From positions 1 through 64,000 of the forward strand of contig NZ_FOXH01000009.1 of assembly GCF_900115665.1 (NCBI RefSeq): a stretch of 64,000 nucleotides of DNA, in the 5' to 3' direction. Position 1 is the first letter of the stretch. Each line of letters opens with the position of its first letter. Position numbers and translations under genes: made by a program. The stretch is from Pseudarcicella hirudinis (GTDB lineage: Bacteria; Bacteroidota; Bacteroidia; Cytophagales; Spirosomataceae). The notes under the pieces are model-generated. The model ran no database searches. It worked only from the letters and a program-made list of their open reading frames with translations, and had not been told where the DNA came from. This document shows positions 52,036-58,763 of the stretch, piece by piece.

Positions 52036-52083
52036 ATAGTCACTTTATTTTATTGATTTTAATCAATAAAATAAAGTGACTAT
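52036..52083. repeat. Near-perfect 48-bp palindrome
   Basis: A 23-bp perfect stem (52036-52058 with 52061-52083) around a 2-nt centre, AT-rich. It could act as a terminator or mark the end of an inserted element. Confidence 0.7.
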
Positions 52084-52153
52084 CTGTAAAATATAAATTG
52101 TAGCTTTATTTTTATTGGAAAGGATGTGAAGGGAAAAGTATCTGTGACACATT

Positions 52154-52212
52154 CTGTCTGTAGTCTTTTTGACTACGGATAATCTATGAAAAAAAGTGTC
52201 TGTGACACGGCA
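52154..52212. repeat. REP-like element, copy A
   Basis: A 59-bp unit made of a GTAGTC/GACTAC hairpin with 5-nt loop (52160-52176) and a GTGTC-TGT-GACAC hairpin (52196-52208), ending CGGCA. A diverged copy lies at 52979-53036. A partial third piece (ATCTGTGACAC) precedes it at about 52139-52150. Confidence 0.7.
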
Positions 52213-52215
52213 TGA

Positions 52216-52293
52216 ACGTGTAAATATATCGTCCCATTCTACCACTGAAATTGTAATGAAGTGAACTCCATGCCGGTCATCAATCTTATGCAT
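52216..52293 (-). pseudogene. N-terminal fragment of a REP-associated tyrosine transposase (RAYT)
   Basis: On the minus strand an ATG at 52293 starts MHKIDDRHGVHFITISVVEW then DDIFTR, which closely resembles the first part of Y1/RAYT-type IS200-like transposases in Bacteroidota (..yFiTftvv.WvdvFtR). The similarity stops after about 26 residues, where the sequence runs into REP-like element A. The catalytic HUH motif and Tyr are absent, so this is a remnant. The frame continues open to 52063 without transposase features. Confidence 0.6.
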
Positions 52294-52361
52294 TCTATCT
52301 GACGTGAAATCTAAAGATTATTTCATGTTCGCCGCGTCAAAGACGCTCTTATTCCTTTATA

Positions 52362-52439
52362 ATCCGTAGAGCCCTGCGGAACTCTACGGATAGATTAAGT
52401 CTGTTTATAATCCATAGAGCCTTTTAAAACTCTATGGAT
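52362..52439. repeat. Tandem pair of 30-nt hairpins with compensatory changes
   Basis: Two hairpins of identical architecture, 10-bp stem and 10-nt loop: 52362-52391 (ATCCGTAGAG..CTCTACGGAT) and 52410-52439 (ATCCATAGAG..CTCTATGGAT), 48 nt apart. The single stem difference is a G-C pair replaced by A-T on both arms. Confidence 0.75.
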
Positions 52440-52463
52440 AAAAATAACGAGCAAATACTTTTA

Positions 52464-52871
52464 TTAAACTAATCTGACATCTAATAAGTTTTGTGCAAAC
52501 TTATGCAAAGCATTTTCAATCTTCTGTACTGTTATTACTGATGCGTTTCTTTTGCCGGATGCATAATGTCTCACCTGGCTTTCATTTAGCCCGGCCAATT
52601 CTGTAATTTTATTAATTTTAATTGCTTCGTAAGCTTTGAAGAAATCTACCAGATAGTATTTATTAACAAAATGTATCTGATCAAGGCTGAGATTTTTCCA
52701 CTCGGCTTTTTCCTTTCCTTCGTGCTGAATGTAGTCAGCAACCTGTTTTTTTAATTCGTCTACAATAGCCATTTCAGTATCAGCCATCGTTGAAAGTAAG
52801 AAGTCGTCGGTTTCTATCCATCCTGAGAAACCATTCTCACCCTTTTCGATAATAATTTCTAAATCTTTCAT
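52464..52871 (-). CDS. HicB-like orphan antitoxin with DNA-binding domain
   Basis: A 135-residue protein. The N-terminal half (GENGFSGWIETDDFLLSTMA) follows the partial RNase H-fold pattern of HicB antitoxins, and the C-terminal half is a helix-turn-helix (ITELAGLNESQVRHYASGKR, about 93-112) typical of HicB with Xre-type DNA binding. No hicA-like toxin ORF is found on either side. It may be a solitary antitoxin or a regulator. It lies between repeat patches. Confidence 0.75.
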   Translation of the reverse strand: MKDLEIIIEKGENGFSGWIETDDFLLSTMADTEMAIVDELKKQVADYIQHEGKEKAEWKNLSLDQIHFVNKYYLVDFFKAYEAIKINKITELAGLNESQVRHYASGKRNASVITVQKIENALHKFAQNLLDVRLV

Positions 52872-52978
52872 TATTGGAGGATTATTATAGTTAAGGGCCT
52901 GATATTATAGCTTAGACTAATAACAAAACTATTTAAGCCCTGCCTTTTTTAAAATTGAGTTCAATAAGCCGGCACACC

Positions 52979-53036
52979 CTGTCCGTAGTCAAATAGACTA
53001 CGGAAAAGCTATGGAAAAAGTGTCAGTGACACGGCA
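52979..53036. repeat. REP-like element, copy B
   Basis: A 58-bp unit with the same two hairpins as copy A: CCGTAGTC-AAATA-GACTACGG (52983-53003) and GTGTC-AGT-GACAC (53020-53032), ending CGGCA. The stem bases are conserved while loops differ. Confidence 0.7.
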
Positions 53037-53098
53037 AGTACAGAGAATATTATTTGCTCTTTATCCACTATGCCGGAGACATTATTGATCATTTAGGT

Positions 53099-53782
53099 TT
53101 ACATTTTATCCCTCAATTTCTCAACCTGTTTTAATGTCAGGCCGGTATATTTTATGATATTTTCGATTGAAATACCATCCTTTAATTGTTTCAAAGCTAC
53201 TTCTTTCTTTGCAGCTAATTCCGCATTTTTTTGTGCTTTGGCGAGCTTTTCTTCTGCTTCCTGACGATTTTGCTCTATGGTGTACCGAAGCATTTCCATT
53301 TCCAGATTGAATTCCTCCTGTTTTTTAAAGGTCAGGTCAAAAGAGGTCTCTTTTGCTATTTTGTCCAGTAAACCTACCTCCAAATAGCTCAGATAGCTTG
53401 TTTCGGTGATAATGAGGTGGTCTAAAACAGGCACATTAATAAACTTTCCTATAGCCATCATTCTGTCGGTAACATAATTATCGCCCTCGGAAGGTTCGGT
53501 TTCACCACTCGGATGATTGTGTACAAGAATGATTTGAACAGCCCTTTTCTGTAACGCAAAACTAAATACTTCCATTGGCTCCACCAGCGTACTGTTTACC
53601 GTACCAAGGCTGATGAGTTCGATCATGAGAATACGATTGTTGTTGGCCAGACAAACAATCCAGAAATGTTCTTTATTCCGGCCTATTTTGTTCTCACGCA
53701 TGAGAATCTGTTGCATGATCCTAACCAGATCTTCGCAGTTCAATACTTTTATCTTTTGCTCTGTAGAAAGTTTGACATTCAT
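53099..53782 (-). CDS. RadC-like JAB-domain protein with extended C-terminus
   Basis: A 227-residue protein. Residues about 1-135 are a JAB/JAMM domain as in RadC, with LVHNHPSGETEPSEGD (about 89-104), but without the RadC helix-hairpin-helix region. Residues about 135-227 form a charged helix (QNRQEAEEKLAKAQKNAELA) ending in KDGISIENIIKYTGLTLKQV, which resembles the C-terminal tail of Rpn/YhgA-type PD-(D/E)XK transposase-like proteins. JAB proteins of this kind occur on mobile elements and phage-derived islands. The start at 53782 matches MNVKLSTEQK; an earlier in-frame start is less likely. Confidence 0.8.
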   Translation of the reverse strand: MNVKLSTEQKIKVLNCEDLVRIMQQILMRENKIGRNKEHFWIVCLANNNRILMIELISLGTVNSTLVEPMEVFSFALQKRAVQIILVHNHPSGETEPSEGDNYVTDRMMAIGKFINVPVLDHLIITETSYLSYLEVGLLDKIAKETSFDLTFKKQEEFNLEMEMLRYTIEQNRQEAEEKLAKAQKNAELAAKKEVALKQLKDGISIENIIKYTGLTLKQVEKLRDKM

Positions 53783-53900
53783 AGTTGAAAAAATCAATTG
53801 TTAATCCGATAAAAGTAAGGATTTTTTTTCAGTATTGATAAAGTGTTGAGGAAACGGTTTCAGGTTTACCATGTTTGTCTCTCAGATCACAACGATAATT

Positions 53901-54098
53901 TTATTCCCGCATTTTCCTGATCCACAAGTAAACAGACCAGATGACGGTTATACCAAAAACGACAAGAACGGGTATGAAATAATTATAGAAGAAATCGTGA
54001 AAATAAGTTCCTACCAGAATATACGCAGAAGCAATGCACAGTTTTAATATGATAAATTCAGCATTAGACCAGCTTGTTTTTATTTTGAAGAAGTTCAT
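53901..54098 (-). CDS. 65-residue membrane protein
   Basis: A small protein with two hydrophobic helices (FIILKLCIASAYILVG and FIPVLVVFGITVIWSVYLW) and a basic C-terminus (IRKMRE). The ATG is clean and the composition is that of an inner-membrane protein. The family is not recognised. It is followed by the DinB gene's region downstream upstream-wise, with no shared promoter visible. Confidence 0.6.
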   Translation of the reverse strand: MNFFKIKTSWSNAEFIILKLCIASAYILVGTYFHDFFYNYFIPVLVVFGITVIWSVYLWIRKMRE

Positions 54099-54131
54099 AA
54101 AATTTTGGTTTATTTTATCATGTTTACAAAA

Positions 54132-54158
54132 AATGCTCTGCGGGTGGCACAGAGCATT
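54132..54158 (-). terminator. Terminator of the DinB-type gene
   Basis: A perfect 9-bp stem (54132-54140 with 54150-54158), with six T residues next on the minus strand, 20 nt after the stop. Confidence 0.75.
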
Positions 54159-54178
54159 CGGAGAATATCATTTTCTTG

Positions 54179-54706
54179 CTAGAAAAGCATTTCATTCGGA
54201 GGTTTGATTCCTTTTAATCGGATGTAAACCGTTGCTTGTCCGCGGTGGTGAGTCTGATGTTCAAAGCATTTTGCAAAGCCTTGTTCTTTGCTGAGATCCT
54301 GACCTGCAAATTTTACCATTTCCTGCATTTTAGCCGCATCCATACTTTTGAGGGCATTGATAACAAAATCATAGCTATCCATTACCATTTTTGTGGTAGC
54401 AGCTTTCGACTTATCTGCCATTTTCTCTGCACCACCTCTTTCGATCGGGCTTGGAATACCGCTAAGCATAGCCGAAAATCCATAATTCGCATCAGCAAGG
54501 TGAAGCATTTGTTCTGCAAATGACCTGATTTCAGGAGTAGGCTTAAAGCTATACCCGTCTTCCGGCATTACGTCAAGATATTGTTTTGTGTACGCTTTTG
54601 CACGTTCCCATTCTTTAATCGTCTGCTCAATTGTTAAGGCTTTAGCAGTGTTTTGGATTAAAAGAAACGTCATCATTAATCCGAGTAAAAAAGGTAGTTT
54701 TTTCAT
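54179..54706 (-). CDS. DinB family protein with signal peptide
   Basis: A 175-residue protein of the DinB four-helix bundle metal-binding superfamily. A signal peptide (MKKLPFLLGLMMTFLLIQNTAKA) sends it to the periplasm, as often in Bacteroidota. The bundle shows metal ligands at RSFAEQMLHLADANYG (His near 67) and in the C-terminal CFEHQTHHRGQATVYIRL (the HxxxHRGQ motif, about 145-162). The reaction is unknown; related proteins are thiol-dependent transferases. Confidence 0.88.
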   Translation of the reverse strand: MKKLPFLLGLMMTFLLIQNTAKALTIEQTIKEWERAKAYTKQYLDVMPEDGYSFKPTPEIRSFAEQMLHLADANYGFSAMLSGIPSPIERGGAEKMADKSKAATTKMVMDSYDFVINALKSMDAAKMQEMVKFAGQDLSKEQGFAKCFEHQTHHRGQATVYIRLKGIKPPNEMLF

Positions 54707-54997
54707 ATGTAAAATCTGTTTTGAAATTGATTTTCAATCATTTAAAGGTATTTGTTTTTGAACAATTATCAAATGCCGTTTACTGTTTTTCTTTTGCTTC
54801 TCCTATGTTTGTGTAATAAATATAATTTAAGTGATGAAGGGAGAGAGTAGAGTTTGCTTTAAATAGCCTCATGGTATATTCAAGAAAAGAAACTGCTTAC
54901 TCTTCTTTAACTTTTAGAGTTGAACAGAATGTAAGGAATTTACTCATCATAATGGGTCTTATTTTTGGCTACAACCCCAGAACTTTTTTGCATTTAT

Positions 54998-56029
54998 TCA
55001 ACTGTAATACGTTTCTTTAAGCCATAGACTTACCTTTACCAATAATATCAGTACAGGAACTTCTACCAGAGGTCCAATTACGCCTACAAATGCCTGAGGT
55101 GAATGGATTCCGAATACTGCGATTGCCACTGCGATAGCTAATTCAAAATTATTCCCTGTTGCAGTAAAAGCAATTGCTGCATTTTTGTCGTAAGGAACAT
55201 TCAAAGATTTATTGACAAAAAAGCTTACGAAAAACATTAGTACAAAGTAGATAATTAACGGTATAGCTACCTTTGCCACATCCTTAGGCAACTCTACTAT
55301 TTTATCACCTTTCAGGCTGAACATCAATACTATGGTAAACAGTAATGCGTATAATGTAATTGGAGATATTTTTGGTACAAATTTATGGTTATACCATTCT
55401 ACACCTTTTGATTTTACAAGCAGGTAACGGCTTAGGAAACCTGTTAAGAAAGGAATACCTAAATAAATTAATACGCTTTCTGTTACGTCTTTTATAGATA
55501 CGCATACATTGAAATTTGCTAATTCTAATTTACTTGGTAGGACATTGATAAATAGCCAAACTAAGAAACTATAATTGAAGACCTGAAAAATGCTATTTAA
55601 TGCGACTAATAAAGCGGCGTATTCTCTGTTGCCTTTTGCTAAGTCATTCCATACAATTACCATTGCAATACATCTTGCCAAACCTATTAATATCAAGCCT
55701 ATCATATAATCCGGCTCATTTCTTAAAAATAAAATGGCTAATATGAACATTAGAACCGGACCGATAATCCAGTTTAATAATAAGGAAATAGTGATTACTT
55801 TTTTATCTCTAAATGCTATAGGTAACAATGAATAATCCACTTTTGCCAATGGTGGATACATCATGAGTACCAAACCTATTGCTAACGGAATATTTGTCGT
55901 GCCAATGGATAAAGAATTTGTAATATTGGAAAAATCCGGAAAAAAATGCCCTAAGCTAGTGCCAATTATCATAGCAACGAATATCCATAACGAGAGATAA
56001 CGATCAAGAAATTTTAATTTTGGCTGCAT
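54998..56029 (-). CDS. acr3: Arsenite efflux transporter ACR3
   Basis: A 343-residue, ten-span membrane protein of the BASS/ACR3 family that expels arsenite. [19 protein letters not shown] is the usual ACR3 start, [19 protein letters not shown] and [19 protein letters not shown] (with the essential Cys of the fourth helix) are conserved, as is [17 protein letters not shown]. It is the last gene of the operon arsR-DUF6428-arsC-acr3 and starts 3 nt after arsC ends. Confidence 0.93.
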   Translation of the reverse strand: MQPKLKFLDRYLSLWIFVAMIIGTSLGHFFPDFSNITNSLSIGTTNIPLAIGLVLMMYPPLAKVDYSLLPIAFRDKKVITISLLLNWIIGPVLMFILAILFLRNEPDYMIGLILIGLARCIAMVIVWNDLAKGNREYAALLVALNSIFQVFNYSFLVWLFINVLPSKLELANFNVCVSIKDVTESVLIYLGIPFLTGFLSRYLLVKSKGVEWYNHKFVPKISPITLYALLFTIVLMFSLKGDKIVELPKDVAKVAIPLIIYFVLMFFVSFFVNKSLNVPYDKNAAIAFTATGNNFELAIAVAIAVFGIHSPQAFVGVIGPLVEVPVLILLVKVSLWLKETYYS

Positions 56030-56032
56030 TGT

Positions 56033-56647
56033 TTAAGTATTGATTTTCGAAAAGATGTAAAACATTTCCGTTGCTATTTGTAAGCTCCTTCCCAAATACA
56101 CCTCGGTCTGCTCAGAAGTATTATCTGAAATTTTAGGATCATCGAATGTAACGGGAATTCTTTTTTCAGCACCTGCAATAAATGGACATCCACCGTCAGC
56201 CTGTGAACAGGTCATTATAGCTGCAAAAGCAGATGCAGGATTGAAAGGACTGTCATACTTTTTTGAAAATCCAATTATGGGCAAGGAATTATCACTATAT
56301 TTTATGGCATATATGGGGTTATTGCCTTCATCAATTTTGAAAATATTAAAACCCTGATTGGATAAAGTTTCTGCTACTTTAGGGAATAATGCCGTTTCTT
56401 CGGTGCCACCAGAATAACAAATCACATTCTGAACACCGAAATAAGAAGCTGCGACTTGTGCCCAAACCTGTGATAGATGGCTTCTGCGCGAATTATGGGT
56501 ACAAATGAAATTGATATTTATTTCCTGCTTATTATCTGTTTTTTGCTGTACAAAATCTATCAGCGGTTGTAATATGGTTTTACGTTCTTCGCTGATGTTT
56601 TGGAAATTGATAACCTTGTTTATTGTTTCGACTAAATTGTTATACAT
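56033..56647 (-). CDS. Low-molecular-weight phosphatase-like arsenate reductase
   Basis: A 204-residue protein of the LMW protein-tyrosine-phosphatase/arsenate reductase type. INFICTHNSRRSHLSQVWAQ (about 45-64) holds the CX5RS P-loop with the nucleophilic Cys, preceded by a hydrophobic strand. An N-terminal extension of about 40 residues and a long middle section (QADGGCPFIAGAEKRIPVTF) are as in Bacteroidota homologues called protein-tyrosine-phosphatase. In this operon it most probably reduces arsenate to arsenite for ACR3. It starts 19 nt after the DUF6428 gene ends. Confidence 0.88.
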   Translation of the reverse strand: MYNNLVETINKVINFQNISEERKTILQPLIDFVQQKTDNKQEININFICTHNSRRSHLSQVWAQVAASYFGVQNVICYSGGTEETALFPKVAETLSNQGFNIFKIDEGNNPIYAIKYSDNSLPIIGFSKKYDSPFNPASAFAAIMTCSQADGGCPFIAGAEKRIPVTFDDPKISDNTSEQTEVYLGRSLQIATEMFYIFSKINT

Positions 56648-56666
56648 TTTGATTGAGTTTTAGTGT

Positions 56667-57131
56667 TTAGCAACATCCCGAATTAGGTGTACAACAAGCG
56701 TTGTTCTGTTCCGATAATTTTACTTTTTGTTTTTCGGCCGGAATACCGCAGGCATCACTTGCCAGACAAGCGGTTTGTTTGTTGGTTAGTACAAAGTAGT
56801 TTCCATTAAAATCCAAATCGTACTTACCGATTGTTTCGCTCTGGTATTCTACCTCTATTTCAGCATCTTCAATACCTAATTTTTCTTCAGATAGTTTAAT
56901 GATGTTTAATAGTTTGGCTGGTTTTAATCGATGCTCAAAGTCGTTGGCATTCCATAATTGAAAATTGACAACTTTTTCATTTCGGATAGTTCCGCCACAA
57001 TCAATAAAGCGTTTTGTAATAACTCCAATTTCTGTTACATGGAAGTGTTCCGGTACAAATGTTTCATTCTCTAGTTGAAATTCAACATTTTCTAATGTTG
57101 GTAGGATTCCTTTGATTTCTGATAATTTCAT
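56667..57131 (-). CDS. DUF6428 family protein in the ars operon
   Basis: A 154-residue cytosolic protein. Motifs: MKLSEIKGILPTLENVEFQL at the start, FVPEHFHVTEIGVITKRFID (about 25-44), NFQLWNANDFEHRL, and a Cys-rich C-terminus (ACLASDACGIPAEKQKVKL then NNACCTPNSGCC). DUF6428 genes commonly sit in Bacteroidota ars operons; the Cys tail suggests arsenite or metal binding. The ATG at 57131 is preferred over an in-frame start at 57221, since the latter would begin inside the second operator. Confidence 0.82.
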   Translation of the reverse strand: MKLSEIKGILPTLENVEFQLENETFVPEHFHVTEIGVITKRFIDCGGTIRNEKVVNFQLWNANDFEHRLKPAKLLNIIKLSEEKLGIEDAEIEVEYQSETIGKYDLDFNGNYFVLTNKQTACLASDACGIPAEKQKVKLSEQNNACCTPNSGCC

Positions 57132-57173
57132 AATAACTAAATTTAAAAATGATAAAAAAATCACGCTGAAAGA

Positions 57174-57203
57174 AATATCGTTACATAGCAATATAACGAT
57201 ATT
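57174..57203. promoter_or_regulatory. Second ars operator
   Basis: A perfect 10-bp inverted repeat (57174-57183 with 57194-57203; AATATCGTTA arms) with a 10-nt spacer, between arsR and the DUF6428 gene. It shares the ATATCG core with the site upstream of arsR. Confidence 0.65.
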
Positions 57204-57221
57204 AAAATAAAAAAAATACAA

Positions 57222-57551
57222 TTAACAGCACTGGTTTACTTTTACATCCTGATTGAAAAAGGTATTAAATTCCTCTTGAAAATCTTTCCATGCTTTCTCT
57301 TCAATACAATAACAAACTGATTTTCCTTCTATTGAGCCTTGAATAATTCCAATGCTTTTTAATTCTTTTAGATGTTGTGAAATAGTTGCCTGTGCTAAAC
57401 CTAATTCTTCAACCAGATCGTTACAAATACACGCTTTTTGGTTGATAATATATTGTAAGATTGCTATTCTAGCAGGATGTCCTAAAACTTTAAGCAATGA
57501 TGCCAATTTGTTTTGTTCATCTTTATAAATTTCCGTTTTTGTAACTCCCAT
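57222..57551 (-). CDS. arsR: ArsR/SmtB family arsenic-responsive repressor
   Basis: A 109-residue winged-helix repressor. LASLLKVLGHPARIAILQYI (about 16-35) and ACICNDLVEELGLAQATISQ (about 40-59) are the dimerisation and HTH regions; the CIC pair at the start of the recognition region and the terminal CC can bind As(III). SQHLKELKSIGIIQGSIEGK completes the winged helix. It is the first gene of the operon and should repress itself through the palindrome immediately upstream. Confidence 0.93.
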   Translation of the reverse strand: MGVTKTEIYKDEQNKLASLLKVLGHPARIAILQYIINQKACICNDLVEELGLAQATISQHLKELKSIGIIQGSIEGKSVCYCIEEKAWKDFQEEFNTFFNQDVKVNQCC

Positions 57552-57565
57552 TTCTATACTTATAT

Positions 57566-57585
57566 ATATCGCAATATTACGATAT
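57566..57585. promoter_or_regulatory. First ars operator upstream of arsR
   Basis: A 20-bp palindrome with one mismatched pair (ATATCG arms and AATATT centre), 15 nt upstream of the arsR ATG. Confidence 0.7.
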
Positions 57586-57942
57586 TGAATTTAAATACAA
57601 AAGGATTTCTTTTTTTTATTCAGGAAGTTCAATAAAAAAGTTTTCAAATTCAATTAAAAAGCGTTAAAAAGATTTGGATCATAACACCGGATTTTTTTTA
57701 TCAATACAAAGACGAGGCATGGTATCCTCTGAATGACAACATAGATTCGGGACGGGAAAAATTATTAAAATAACATACCATTAGCTGGTATATTTTTCAG
57801 AAAAAAATTAACTTTTAATCCTGAAAATGCTGATATTCAAAATATTATTTACAACACCCGAATCCGATGAGTTCCGGGTGTGACTTTAACGGTCTGGTCT
57901 TTATATTTCTCAAAAACATACATTTATATCTATCCAAAAACA
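57586..57942. other. Divergent intergenic region right of the ars operon
   Basis: Contains the ars promoter region at its left end. An open stretch at 57636-57773 on the plus strand encodes 45 residues (WIITPDFFYQYKDEAWYPL..) without a start codon; it may be a decayed gene end. Otherwise nothing is recognised. Confidence 0.45.
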
Positions 57943-58257
57943 ATGAGTAAAGCAGAAGAATTATTTCATAAAATAGCCGCTGACATTTCTGATGCTTCAG
58001 AAGGAAAAATGTTTGGTGCAATGTGTATTAAAGCACCAAACGGTAAGGCCTTGGCTATGTTTTATCATGAAGACATGATTTTTAAACTGGAAGGAGAAAC
58101 CTTGAATGAAACACTGAGCCTGGATGGTGCAAAGTTGTTTGACCCTATGGGTGGAAGACCGATGGGCGGTTGGGTTCAATTATCGTATGATTATGCCGAA
58201 AAATGGCCTTCTTTGGCAGAAAATGCTTTTAATTATGTAAAAAATCTGAAAAAATAA
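57943..58257 (+). CDS. TfoX N-terminal-like protein
   Basis: A 104-residue cytosolic protein. FHKIAADISDASEGKMFGAMC (residues about 8-28), IKAPNGKALAMFYHEDMIFK and GAKLFDPMGGRPMGGWVQLS follow the TfoX N-terminal domain pattern (small alpha/beta fold, function unclear in non-competence contexts). The ATG at 57943 is the natural start; the frame extends upstream without support. It is followed 30 nt later by the VOC protein gene and probably co-transcribed. Confidence 0.8.
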   Translation: MSKAEELFHKIAADISDASEGKMFGAMCIKAPNGKALAMFYHEDMIFKLEGETLNETLSLDGAKLFDPMGGRPMGGWVQLSYDYAEKWPSLAENAFNYVKNLKK

Positions 58258-58287
58258 ATCTAACAGTCTCAATAAACTTACAAAAAC

Positions 58288-58683
58288 ATGGAAAAGTTAA
58301 GCAGCAACACAAACGCTTTGAATTGGTTTGAAATTCCGGCCACAGATTCAGCAAGGGCTAAGAAATTTTATGAGTCGCTCTTTGAAATAGAAATGGCCAG
58401 CTCAGAAATGATGGGAATGGAAATGACGTTTTTTACTTCTCCTGAGGAAGAAAACGGGAAAGTGTCGGGAGCTTTGGTAAAGAGTCAATATCATATACCA
58501 TCAACAGAAGGTGCGGTCGTTTATTTAAATGCCAACCCTGAAATTCAGAAGGTGATAGACAGAATCGAACCTAACGGAGGAAAAGTTATTATGCCTAAAA
58601 CAAAGATTAGCGATGAAATAGGTTACATGGCTTTTTTTATTGATTCTGAAGGAAATCGTGTAGCACTTCATGCCGGAAATTAA
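58288..58683 (+). CDS. VOC (glyoxalase/extradiol dioxygenase fold) family protein
   Basis: A 131-residue protein with the beta-alpha-beta-beta-beta vicinal oxygen chelate fold: NWFEIPATDSARAKKFYESL (about 12-31), a middle strand region FFTSPEEENGKVSGAL, GGKVIMPKTKI and IGYMAFFIDSEGNRVALHA (about 110-128). Substrate unknown. It ends before a strong bidirectional terminator. Confidence 0.88.
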   Translation: MEKLSSNTNALNWFEIPATDSARAKKFYESLFEIEMASSEMMGMEMTFFTSPEEENGKVSGALVKSQYHIPSTEGAVVYLNANPEIQKVIDRIEPNGGKVIMPKTKISDEIGYMAFFIDSEGNRVALHAGN

Positions 58684-58697
58684 TTGAGGTTTAGAAA

Positions 58698-58739
58698 ATA
58701 CAAAAGCGTTATTGATTTTCACCAATAACGCTTTTGTAT
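58698..58739. terminator. Bidirectional terminator between the VOC gene and the cytochrome gene
   Basis: A perfect 17-bp stem (58698-58714 with 58723-58739) with an 8-nt loop, between converging genes. Confidence 0.9.
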
Positions 58740-58763
58740 GCTTTATGCGTCTTACATTTTAGG

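Larger units (their letters stand above)
51765..52463. other. Repeat-rich region with transposase remnant
   Basis: No intact gene in 699 bp. It holds a 48-bp palindromic structure (52036-52083), REP-like element A (52154-52212), a RAYT transposase fragment (52216-52293) and a tandem pair of hairpins (52362-52439). Together with element B at 52979-53036 this looks like a site of repeated insertion and decay. Confidence 0.7.

Noticed and set aside
52063..52215. Continuation of the transposase fragment as a real 76-residue gene
   Set aside because: After residue 26 the translation runs through REP-like element A and an AT-rich palindrome with no transposase similarity.
52362..52439. CRISPR array made of the tandem hairpins
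   Set aside because: Only two units, internal symmetry within each unit, no constant-length unique spacers and no cas genes.
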